Shown: positions 6,151 through 11,600 of the stretch, piece after piece
How positions within the stretch are numbered: position 1 is the first letter of the stretch
Layout: each line of letters starts with the position of its first letter
DNA from: Pseudomonadota bacterium
GTDB taxonomy: Bacteria; Pseudomonadota; Gammaproteobacteria; Burkholderiales; Thiobacillaceae
Length of the DNA stretch: 11,600 nucleotides
NCBI GenBank assembly: GCA_021847385.1
Contig: JAJZTV010000042.1
Coordinates: forward strand, 1-11,600
Direction: 5' to 3'
Notes under the pieces: model-generated
The model's input: the letters and a program-made list of their open reading frames with translations, nothing else
What the model was told of the DNA's origin: nothing
The model's database searches: none
Translations under genes and position numbers: made by a program

Positions 6151-7977
6151 ATGTCCGCCATCCGTCTCCTCCCCGACCTGCTCATCTCCCAAATCGCCGC
6201 CGGCGAGGTGGTCGAGCGCCCGGCCTCCGCCTTGAAGGAACTGCTGGAGAACGCGTTGGATGCCGGCGCCACGGAGATCCGGGTCGACCTGGAAGAGGGC
6301 GGCATCAAGACCATCCGCGTCGCCGACGACGGCACCGGCATCGCCCGCGCCGATCTGCCGCTGGCCCTGGCCCGGCACGCCACCAGCAAGATCGAGAGCC
6401 TGGCCGACCTGGAGCGGGTGGCCAGCCTGGGTTTTCGCGGCGAGGCCCTGGCCAGCATCGCCTCGGTCGCCCGCGTGGCCATCACCAGCCGGGCATCGGG
6501 CGAGCCCCACGCCTGGCGCATCGCGGCGCAAGACGGCGCGGTCTCGAAGGCGGAACCGGCCGCGCTCAATCGCGGCACCGTGGTCGAGGCGCACGACCTG
6601 TTTTTCAACACCCCGGCCCGGCGCAAGTTCCTGAAGACGCCGGCCACCGAATACGCCCACTGCCTCGACGCCTTCACCCGCCTGGCCCTGGCCCGGCCGC
6701 AGGTGGCGATGACCTTGAGCCACAACGGCCGGATCGCCGCCCGTTACCCGGCGCAGGACTGGCAGGCACGGGCGCTCGCCGTGCTGGGCGACGACTTCGC
6801 CCGGCATGCACGGCTGATCGACGAGGCCGCCGGCGACATCCACCTCAGTGGCTGGGTCGGACTGCCGGCCTATTCCAAGGCCAGCCGCGACGCCCAGTTC
6901 ATCTTCGTCAACGGCCGTTTCGTCCGTGACAAGCTGCTCGCCCACGCCACGCGCGAGGCCTACCGCGACATCCTGCACGGCAGCCGATACCCGGCCTATT
7001 GCCTGTTCCTGCAACTCGACCCGGCACGGGTCGACGTCAACGTCCACCCGGCCAAGACCGAGGTGCGCTTTCGCGACAGCCAAGCCGTGCACCGCTTCGT
7101 CTTCCATGCCCTGGAGCGGGCGCTGGGTCGGCAGGAGTCGGCGGCCAGCGATCCAGCGCGTAGCCCGGATGCAGCGGCGCGGAATCCGGGTACACCCGCC
7201 CCGGATTTCATCCGGGCTACCACCGCCTCGCCCAGTCCCGCGCCGCGCCAGGAAAATCTCGGGCTCGCCGTGGCCGAGCCCACGGCCTATTACCGGATGG
7301 TGGCCGAGGCGCTGGCACCCCCCCCCTCTCCTCAATCCTCTGATGAAGCCCCTACCCTGCGGTATCCCGCGAAGGGAGAGGAAGAAACCAGTGCGCCGCC
7401 GCTCGGCTACGCCCTGGCCCAACTCGCCGGCATCTACGTCCTGGCCGAGAACGCCCAGGGCCTGGTGGTGGTCGACATGCACGCCGCGCATGAGCGCATC
7501 TTGTATGAACGCTTGAAGGCTGCGCTCGGCACGCGCCAGGTCGCCATGCAGCCCTTGCTGGTGCCGGTGGTGTTCGCCGCCACCGCCAAGGAGATGGCCG
7601 CGGCCGAGGCGCATCACGATGCGCTGTTGGAGCTGGGCCTGGAGCTGTCTGCCGTCTCGCCCACCCACCTTGCGCTGCGCGCGCTGCCGGCCATGTTGAA
7701 AGACGCCGATGCCGAAACCCTGGCGCGCGAGATATTGCAGGAGATCGCCGAGTTCGGCGCCAGCCAGGCCATCGCGGCCCGGCGCAACGAATTGCTGGCT
7801 ACCCTGGCCTGCCACGGCGCGGTGCGCGCCAACCGCAAGCTCAGCCTGCCCGAGATGAACGCGCTGCTGCGCGACATGGAGCACACCCTGCGCGCCGACC
7901 AGTGCAACCACGGTCGGCCCACCTGGTTTCAATTGAGCGTGAACGATCTGGATAAGATGTTCATGCGCGGCAAGTAA
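6151..7977 (+). CDS. mutL: MutL, DNA mismatch repair ATPase/endonuclease
   Basis: MutL links MutS mismatch recognition to strand removal. The 608-residue protein has the N-terminal GHKL ATPase with E30 and N34 (KELLENALDAGA), DDGTGI (59-64), TSK (78-80), GFRGEAL (94-100) and the FFNTPARRKFLKT block. A VDVNVHPAKTEVRF block closes the second domain. The C-terminal domain carries the metal-dependent endonuclease signature: D442-M-H-A-x2-E448-x4-E453, ACHG (C554) and CNHGRPT (C585). It is therefore the nicking type of MutL, unlike E. coli MutL. M443 replaces the usual Gln of DQHA. The start is fixed by the conserved IRLLPDLLISQIAAGEVVERP beginning, yet no Shine-Dalgarno precedes it because a terminator U-tract abuts the ATG. 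The linker (about residues 330-425) contains an in-frame palindromic repeat. The S24-like gene follows after 12 nt. Confidence 0.97.
   Translation: MSAIRLLPDLLISQIAAGEVVERPASALKELLENALDAGATEIRVDLEEGGIKTIRVADDGTGIARADLPLALARHATSKIESLADLERVASLGFRGEALASIASVARVAITSRASGEPHAWRIAAQDGAVSKAEPAALNRGTVVEAHDLFFNTPARRKFLKTPATEYAHCLDAFTRLALARPQVAMTLSHNGRIAARYPAQDWQARALAVLGDDFARHARLIDEAAGDIHLSGWVGLPAYSKASRDAQFIFVNGRFVRDKLLAHATREAYRDILHGSRYPAYCLFLQLDPARVDVNVHPAKTEVRFRDSQAVHRFVFHALERALGRQESAASDPARSPDAAARNPGTPAPDFIRATTASPSPAPRQENLGLAVAEPTAYYRMVAEALAPPPSPQSSDEAPTLRYPAKGEEETSAPPLGYALAQLAGIYVLAENAQGLVVVDMHAAHERILYERLKAALGTRQVAMQPLLVPVVFAATAKEMAAAEAHHDALLELGLELSAVSPTHLALRALPAMLKDADAETLAREILQEIAEFGASQAIAARRNELLATLACHGAVRANRKLSLPEMNALLRDMEHTLRADQCNHGRPTWFQLSVNDLDKMFMRGK
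7160..7220. repeat. Palindromic repeat inserted in frame in the mutL linker
   Basis: GTAGCCCGGAT (7160-7170) and ATCCGGGCTAC (7210-7220) are perfect 11-bp inverted copies. Inside them AATCCGGG (7183-7190) and CCCGGATT (7200-7207) form a second perfect inverted pair. The 61-bp unit encodes roughly residues 337-357 of MutL without breaking the frame. From general knowledge, GTAGCCCGGAT-type palindromes are dispersed intergenic repeats in several proteobacteria. Confidence 0.75.
7325..7381. repeat. Possible second, eroded repeat in the mutL linker
   Basis: CCTCTCC (7325-7331) and GGAGAGG (7375-7381) are inverted around a segment with CCCTGCGG and CCCGCGAAGGG. It resembles the dispersed CCCTCTCC...GGAGAGGG family of proteobacterial repeats but is degenerate, with a run of six or more C residues just before it. 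It lies in the same linker, about 100 bp after the first repeat. Confidence 0.4.
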
Positions 7978-7983
7978 GAGAGG
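7978..7983 (+). promoter_or_regulatory. Ribosome binding site of the S24-like gene
   Basis: GAGAGG directly after the mutL stop codon, 6 nt before the ATG at 7990. It fixes the start and shows that mutL and the S24-like gene can be read from one mRNA. Confidence 0.6.
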
Positions 7984-7989
7984 TTCGAA

Positions 7990-8379
7990 ATGAGCAAAGG
8001 CAAACCCATCGACATCCCCATCCGCATCGCCCCGGCCGACACGGCCATCCCCGGCGAAGAAGAGGCCAGCAGTTGTGCCTCGGGCGAGCCCTATGCCCTG
8101 ATGGTGCTGGGCGACTCCATGCTGCCCGAATTCGAGGAAGGCGAGATCATCGTGGTCGAGCCGGAAGGCCTGGCCAAGGACGGCTCCTATGTCGTGGCCT
8201 GGGCCAACGAGGAATACATCTTCCGGCAACTGGTGCAGCACGCCGAGGGCTGGATGCTCAAGCCCTTGAACCCGCTCTATCCCAACATCCCGATCGACAA
8301 CCCGAAGCAGGCGGTGAAGGGCGTGGTGATCATGAAGAAGAAGCCGGGCAAGCGGAAAGAACAAAAATCTTACGTCTAA
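7990..8379 (+). CDS. Stand-alone S24/LexA-like domain protein without HTH
   Basis: The 129-residue protein is almost entirely a LexA/UmuD-type S24 domain: VLGDSMLPEFEEGEIIVVEPEG (residues 39-60) holds the nucleophile position S43 in GDSM, and the SYVVAW strand follows. The catalytic lysine, expected in the strand aligned with UmuD TVKKL, is R79 (IFRQL). There is no Ala-Gly or Cys-Gly cleavage site before the domain and no DNA-binding N-terminus. It is therefore probably not a self-cleaving repressor; it could be a protein-interaction relic or a UmuD-like partner. The C-terminal tail is very basic (KKKPGKRKEQK). It lies 12 nt after mutL with its own Shine-Dalgarno, so it is likely co-transcribed with mutL. 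A functional link to repair is suggested only by position. Confidence 0.75.
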   Translation: MSKGKPIDIPIRIAPADTAIPGEEEASSCASGEPYALMVLGDSMLPEFEEGEIIVVEPEGLAKDGSYVVAWANEEYIFRQLVQHAEGWMLKPLNPLYPNIPIDNPKQAVKGVVIMKKKPGKRKEQKSYV

Positions 8380-8393
8380 CCTTCAAAAGATAA

Positions 8394-8419
8394 GGGGCTG
8401 CGCGTTATTGCGTAGCCCC
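8394..8419 (+). terminator. Terminator-like hairpin after the S24-like gene
   Basis: GGGGCTGCGC (8394-8403) pairs with GCGTAGCCCC (8410-8419) with one G-U pair and a GTTATT loop. It starts 14 nt after the stop codon and is preceded by CAAAAGATAA. No U-tract follows, so termination strength is uncertain. Confidence 0.5.
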
Positions 8420-8504
8420 GCTTGATTGGCAAAGCTATTGTTGTCATCGCCGCAAAGGTAAAAAAACAAGGCCTCGTAAGCTTATATTCAATCGGACAAA
8501 TTGT

Positions 8505-8547
8505 TAGGCCGACAGCTGCAGTGGCAATGCCGGGAGACGTCGGCCTA
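8505..8547 (-). terminator. Inverted repeat downstream of the Cys-rich gene, possible terminator
   Basis: TAGGCCGAC (8505-8513) and GTCGGCCTA (8539-8547) are perfect 9-bp inverted copies with a 25-nt spacer. On the minus strand it lies 17 nt after the stop codon of the Cys-rich gene and is followed by ACAATTTG, a weak T-containing tail. It may be a terminator or a remnant palindromic repeat. Confidence 0.4.
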
Positions 8548-8564
8548 CTGGGTCTCTCGGTGGG

Positions 8565-8978
8565 TTATTTACATTTTTTTTCTGTATAACTTACTGCCGT
8601 GGAGCACATCCATCCTGGCATCCAATCCTTCCACCAGGGAGGACAATTCTTTGTCTCCTTCCGATCTCCTCCCGAAGTTTGACGCGAACAACAGTCACTC
8701 GCGTCATTGACGGTCGTGCCACTCGGTTTGCATGGTACGCACTCGTCACCGCATAGCGTTTCGGGCTGCTGACACCAAAAACACCACCATGGCGGTTCTG
8801 TGCCTGACGTTGAACATACGGTTTTACAGGTACTGCCAGCGGGGCAAGGCGTTCCTGTTCCATCCCTGTTGCAGCTTTGCGCCATGGTGGGCGTGGCATA
8901 AAGACTGGCAAGTGTTATGAAGCAAGCCAGCAGCCAAAAACCAACCGTGTTCATAGAATGAGCGAAATGTGAGTTCAT
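8565..8978 (-). CDS. Small secreted Cys/Trp-rich protein
   Basis: The 137-residue product has a Sec signal peptide (hydrophobic core about residues 12-28, cleavage near TMA33|Q). The mature part of about 104 residues has 14 cysteines (36, 45, 51, 55, 66, 69, 76, 80, 83, 96, 97, 112, 125, 136), an even number that fits seven disulfides. It also has seven tryptophans clustered in PPWWCFWC (62-69) and PPWWKDWMPGWMC (113-125), which look like two versions of one motif. The CPAGSTCKTVC and ASDCCS stretches recall knottin-like disulfide folds, but I recognise no family. The start at 8978 is chosen over 9014 because AAAGGA lies 6-7 nt upstream. It follows the three-helix membrane protein gene after 54 nt on the same strand, so the two may be co-expressed. 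Base composition is AT-richer than its surroundings. Function unknown. Confidence 0.72.
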   Translation of the reverse strand: MNSHFAHSMNTVGFWLLACFITLASLYATPTMAQSCNRDGTGTPCPAGSTCKTVCSTSGTEPPWWCFWCQQPETLCGDECVPCKPSGTTVNDASDCCSRQTSGGDRKETKNCPPWWKDWMPGWMCSTAVSYTEKKCK

Positions 8979-9032
8979 TGCAGTTCCTTTCGAAGTGGCG
9001 GGCAGGTCTTGCAATAACGCGTTTGACGGCCA

Positions 9033-9695
9033 TCACCGCTTCGGCGTCAGACTCGCGAACATGGTCGAGAACTTGTTCACCACATACGGCGCGAACAGCG
9101 TGAGACCGGCGAGCAGGTAGTCGACGACGTTGTCGATGGACTGCGGCATGTTGCCGGTGACGGCGAATTCGTACAGCGCGAAGGTGCCGAAGCCGAGGAA
9201 CATCATGATGATGACGATCATGCCCATCAGCGCGACGACCCGGCTGGTGCTGGCGCGCATCTCGGTGATCGTCAGCGGTTGCTGGTTGGCGTCGAGCATG
9301 GGCTTCTGTGCGCCATTCACCGTTTCAACGGCGGTGACCTCGACCTCCTCCGACAGGGCGTCGCTCAACGACCATTTCGAATTGACCAACGCGGCGCGAA
9401 TCAGGATCAGCGCAATCAGCGAGCCGGCCAGCACGACGGTGACGACGGTATAGACGAAGCCCGATTTCGGCGCCTGCCAAGCGGGTTCCGCTTTTGCAGT
9501 GCCGTCCTTGCCGGCTGTCTGCGCATTGGCGGTTGGCGTCGAGGCCACTTGTGCGGCAGTGGGCGGCGTCGATGGCGCGGCTGCGCCGGGGCTTGGCATC
9601 GGATCGGCCGACCAGGCCGGGGCTGCGCATACCAGCGGCAGGCAGAGGGTGAGGGCAAACCGGATTTGACGGAAAAAAAGATGGGCTGAGCGCAT
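9033..9695 (-). CDS. Hypothetical membrane protein with signal peptide and three membrane segments
   Basis: The 220-residue protein begins with a signal peptide (about 1-30, AWSA|D), followed by an Ala/Pro/Thr-rich linker (31-77) that would be periplasmic. Membrane segments follow at about 80-103, 153-177 and 190-210. The 49-residue loop between the first two (with KWSLSDALSEEVEVTAVE) and the KR-ending tail would be cytoplasmic, in agreement with the positive-inside rule. I do not recognise a named family, and no catalytic motif is visible. The ATG at 9695 has GGGAG 7 nt upstream; the in-frame extension to 9728 lacks this and delays the signal peptide. A second ATG 5 nt upstream at 9700 is in another frame. 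It is the first gene of a likely two-gene unit with the Cys-rich protein and is divergent from miaA. Confidence 0.72.
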   Translation of the reverse strand: MRSAHLFFRQIRFALTLCLPLVCAAPAWSADPMPSPGAAAPSTPPTAAQVASTPTANAQTAGKDGTAKAEPAWQAPKSGFVYTVVTVVLAGSLIALILIRAALVNSKWSLSDALSEEVEVTAVETVNGAQKPMLDANQQPLTITEMRASTSRVVALMGMIVIIMMFLGFGTFALYEFAVTGNMPQSIDNVVDYLLAGLTLFAPYVVNKFSTMFASLTPKR

Positions 9696-9902
9696 GTCAT
9701 GTCTCCCTGTTGATGTGTGAGCTTGCAATCCGCGCCATGGGCGCGAGTCCGCGGGCTTTCTGTCGTGCCCTGATTTCTTGTGGACGTAAAGCTAGTCCAA
9801 GTGCGCTTGCGGTGCAAGCCTAAGAAAATAGGCCCAGGCAACGGGCGCCGTGGCGAGCCGGTTATCATTGCGCCATCTTTCGATCGATGCCAGCCTGACA
9901 CG

Positions 9903-10850
9903 ATGCCCACAGCCCCCGCCCTGCCGCCCGCCGTCTGCCTGATGGGCCCCACCGCCTGCGGCAAGACCGATCTGGCGGTGCATCTGGTCGAACGCTTGCC
10001 GTGCGAGATCGTCAGCGTCGATTCGGCCCAGGTCTATCGCGGCATGGATATCGGCACGGCCAAGCCGGATGCCGCCACCTTGCAGCGCGCGCCGCATCGG
10101 CTGATCGACGTCATCGAGCCGACCGAAAGCTATTCCGCCGCGCAGTTCCGCACCGATGCCTTGCGCGAGATGGCCGAGATAACGGCGCGCGGCCGGATTC
10201 CGCTGCTGGTCGGCGGCACCATGCTCTATTTCAAGGCGTTGAAAGAGGGGTTGGATGGCCTGCCCGAGGCCGACCCGGAGCTGCGGGCCGAGATCGAGGC
10301 GCGCGCGACCCAATTGGGCTGGCCGGTGCTGCATGCCGAGTTGGCCCGGCTGGACCCGGCGACGGCGGCCAGGCTCAAACCCAACGACTCGCAGCGCATC
10401 GAGCGCGCCTTGGAGGTGTGCACCCTCAGCGGCCAGCCCATGAGCACTTTGTTCGCCGGGCAGAAGGCCGAGCCGCCGCCGTATCGGCTGATCGAGATCG
10501 CATTGATCCCATCCGACCGTGCCGCGCTGCATGCCCGGATCAACGCGCGATTCAAGGCCATGCTCGAGGCCGGCCTGGTCGACGAGCTGCGCCACTTGCG
10601 CGAGCGGTATGCCTTGACGGCGGACTTGCCTGCGATGCGTTGTGTCGGTTACCGCCAGGCCTGGCAGTTCATCGAAGGCGAGATCGATGCGACTGGGTTG
10701 TATGAGACCGGCGCCGCGGCGACGCGGCAACTGGCCAAGCGGCAGTTGACCTGGCTGCGCTCGTGGCAGGGGGCGGAGGCATTCGATTGTCTGCGGCCGG
10801 ACCTGGCCGAGGCGGTGCTGCGCTACCTCGAAAGGCGATTGGCCGAGTAA
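9903..10850 (+). CDS. miaA: MiaA, tRNA dimethylallyltransferase
   Basis: MiaA transfers a dimethylallyl group to N6 of A37 in tRNAs that read UNN codons. The 315-residue length matches E. coli (316). Visible motifs are the Walker A loop GPTACGKT (15-22), DSAQVYRGMDIGTAKP (40-55), HRLIDVIEPTESYSAAQF, the VGGTMLYFKAL-EGL-GLPEAD block, LKPNDSQRIERALEV, and the C-terminal VGYRQAW and TRQLAKRQLTWLR tRNA-contact stretches. The domain is complete. The start at 9903 fits the family length; the in-frame GTG at 9780 would add an unrelated basic leader. No strong Shine-Dalgarno precedes the ATG. TATCAT at 9863-9868 is a possible -10 without a clear -35. In many proteobacteria miaA directly follows mutL; here about 1.9 kb of other DNA separates them. 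hfq, often next, is absent. Confidence 0.96.
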   Translation: MPTAPALPPAVCLMGPTACGKTDLAVHLVERLPCEIVSVDSAQVYRGMDIGTAKPDAATLQRAPHRLIDVIEPTESYSAAQFRTDALREMAEITARGRIPLLVGGTMLYFKALKEGLDGLPEADPELRAEIEARATQLGWPVLHAELARLDPATAARLKPNDSQRIERALEVCTLSGQPMSTLFAGQKAEPPPYRLIEIALIPSDRAALHARINARFKAMLEAGLVDELRHLRERYALTADLPAMRCVGYRQAWQFIEGEIDATGLYETGAAATRQLAKRQLTWLRSWQGAEAFDCLRPDLAEAVLRYLERRLAE

Positions 10851-10858
10851 AGACTTAC

Positions 10859-10930
10859 CGTCATTCCCGCGAAGGCGGGAATCTAGGGTTTCTTTACGGC
10901 AGGTGGATTCCCGCTTCCGCGGGAATGACG
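10859..10930. repeat. Palindromic repeat 1 (ATTCCCGC type)
   Basis: Two arms of 25 bp (10859-10883 and 10906-10930) are inverted copies with 23 of 25 positions complementary; the ends read CGTCATTCCCGC and GCGGGAATGACG. Each arm is itself a small palindrome, ATTCCCGC-N4-GCGGGAAT, which matches the general form of the Neisseria dRS3 element (ATTCCC-N8-GGGAAT) and similar dispersed repeats elsewhere. It starts 8 bp after the miaA stop and could also end transcription. Confidence 0.85.
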
Positions 10931-10940
10931 ACACAGTTTC

Positions 10941-11012
10941 GTAGGTCGGCAATACCTTGCCGACAAGGTGTTGGCCGGGCGGTCAGACGTCGGCAAAGTA
11001 TTGCCGACCTAC
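10941..11012. repeat. Palindromic repeat 2 (GTAGGTCGGCAA type)
   Basis: Arms at 10941-10964 and 10989-11012 are 24 bp each and inverted with 23 of 24 positions matching. The outer ends are GTAGGTCGGCAA and TTGCCGACCTAC, and each arm also contains the short inverted pair GTCGGCAA/TTGCCGAC. The 24-bp spacer is GC-rich. The sequence is unrelated to repeat 1, which ends 10 bp earlier. Confidence 0.85.
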
Positions 11013-11032
11013 CAAACCTGGCCGAGCGAGAC

Positions 11033-11112
11033 TGGATCGCCGCGCCCTCTGCGAGGGCTCGCGATGACTATGTGCTGGTCATTGCGAGTGCCCGAAGGGC
11101 CGTGGCAATCCA
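11033..11112. repeat. Palindromic repeat 3 (TGGATTGCC/GGCAATCCA type)
   Basis: An imperfect inverted repeat runs from TGGATCGCC (11033) to GGCAATCCA (ending 11112). The inner ends are CTCGCGATGAC (to 11068) and GTCATTGCGAG (from 11078), separated by a 9-bp loop. The left arm holds a perfect small hairpin GCCCTC-TGC-GAGGGC (11044-11058). From general knowledge this GTCATTGCGAG...GGCAATCCA pattern is a common dispersed repeat of proteobacteria. It ends 11 bp before the xseA stop codon. Confidence 0.75.
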
Positions 11113-11123
11113 TGAAGACGGGT

Positions 11124-11600
11124 TCAGCCGTCCTGCAACTTCGTCACCTGCGCCCCGACGCCGCCCTGGGCCAGGGTGACCTCGATCTCGCTGCCCACTT
11201 GCAACGCCTTGCTGTCGCGCACGATGCGGCCTTTCTGGTCGCGCACGATGCTGTAGCCGCGTTCGAGCACGGCCTGCGGGTTCAGGTGATGGAGGTGGCT
11301 GCCCAGGGCATCGAGCCGGGCGGCCAAGGTGGCGAGCCGGTTGGCCTGGGTGCGCTGCTGGCGTTGCTGCAAATAGGCCAGGCGCTGGCGCAGGCCGCCC
11401 AGGTCGGGGCGCAGGCCGTGCAGCCGGGCCGCCAGCCGTTCATTGTGCCGGTGGCCCTGCTGCAAGCGGCCGGCCAGGGCATGGTGCAGGCGGCGGCCGA
11501 GGTGGTCGAGGTGGCGGCGCTGCTGGTCCAGTTGCGCGGCGGGGTGGCTCAGCCGTCGGGCCAGGCCGTCGACGCGCTGGGTTCGGCCGCGCCGTCCTGC
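11124..11600 (-). CDS. xseA: XseA, exonuclease VII large subunit (3' part)
   Basis: The last 158 residues are visible; the frame stays open to the end of the window, and the in-frame TTG at 11465 is an internal Leu, not a start. Exonuclease VII degrades single-stranded DNA and works in repair with XseB. The visible part is a long helical, Arg/Gln/Leu-rich coiled-coil region (repeats of the type LAARL-GLRPDLGGLRQRL) followed by the conserved end LNPQAVLERGYSIVRDQKGRIVRD and a small barrel-like tail ending QVTKLQDG. The LERGYxIV motif and the preceding coiled coil are diagnostic of XseA C-termini. The gene converges on miaA across the repeat cluster. Confidence 0.92.
   Translation of the reverse strand, partial: AGRRGRTQRVDGLARRLSHPAAQLDQQRRHLDHLGRRLHHALAGRLQQGHRHNERLAARLHGLRPDLGGLRQRLAYLQQRQQRTQANRLATLAARLDALGSHLHHLNPQAVLERGYSIVRDQKGRIVRDSKALQVGSEIEVTLAQGGVGAQVTKLQDG

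Larger units (their letters stand above)
8380..8564. other. AT-richer intergenic stretch with two hairpins
   Basis: This 185-bp gap separates the S24-like gene from the convergent Cys-rich gene. It looks distinctly less GC-rich than the flanking genes and contains A and T runs (8460-8466 and 8573-8580, the latter just inside the next gene). Apart from the two hairpins listed separately I see no gene, RNA or repeat copy in it. The change in composition begins here and continues into the Cys-rich gene. Confidence 0.6.

Noticed and set aside
5926..8364. 812-residue open frame on the minus strand opposite mutL
   Set aside because: It is a mirror frame of high-GC coding DNA: it covers mutL and the S24-like gene, which have clear family motifs, and its translation is low-complexity and unlike any known family.
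7990..8379. S24-like gene as LexA or a phage repressor
   Set aside because: No helix-turn-helix, no cleavage site and no catalytic lysine; length is only 129 residues and no phage genes are nearby.
8535..10994. Shared 10-mer AGACGTCGGC at 8535 and 10985 as evidence that the 8505 palindrome belongs to repeat family 2
   Set aside because: A shared 10-mer is expected by chance in a GC-rich window of this size, and the arms otherwise differ.
10859..11112. CRISPR array
   Set aside because: The three repeats are different from one another and each is a long palindrome; there are no regular direct repeats with spacers and no cas genes.

Overview
The window is GC-rich, densely coded chromosome from a proteobacterium. 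Gene content suggests a betaproteobacterium of the Rhodocyclales/Nitrosomonadales type with a facultatively anaerobic, respiratory lifestyle. That assignment is inferred from protein resemblance and from the ubiU-ubiV-ubiT, hemerythrin and TsdA-like genes; the sequence contains no rRNA or other taxonomic marker.

Region 1 (1-1788, + strand) is the O2-independent ubiquinone hydroxylation operon: the 3' part of ubiU, complete ubiV and complete ubiT. The iron-sulfur cysteines of UbiU and UbiV can be counted out at the spacings known from E. coli.

Region 2 (1780-3830, - strand) converges on ubiT with a 9-bp overlap. It is a tight three-gene unit: hemerythrin-like protein, DUF2249 protein, then a 12-helix-type membrane protein resembling the NnrS/heme-copper-oxidase-like group. 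An FNR/Dnr-type box (TTGA-N6-TCAA) lies upstream with class II promoter geometry, so the unit is probably induced by low oxygen or NO.

Region 3 (3858-6150, + strand) is a divergent gene for a large secreted three-heme cytochrome c. Its C-terminal third resembles thiosulfate dehydrogenase TsdA, and it is fused to a long N-terminal region of unknown function. A GNRA-loop hairpin and a strong intrinsic terminator follow it; the terminator U-tract touches the mutL start codon.

Region 4 (6151-10850) contains mutL and miaA, which are neighbours in many proteobacteria. Here they are separated by a stand-alone S24/LexA-like domain protein whose catalytic lysine position is arginine, and by a two-gene minus-strand unit encoding a three-helix membrane protein and a small secreted Cys/Trp-rich protein. 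The stretch around 8380-9000 looks AT-richer than its surroundings and is probably accessory DNA. The mutL linker carries at least one palindromic repeat inserted in frame.

Region 5 (10851-11600) has three different palindromic repeats lined up in about 255 bp between the convergent 3' ends of miaA and xseA. The window ends inside xseA (exonuclease VII large subunit). I saw no tRNA, rRNA, CRISPR array or transposase gene.
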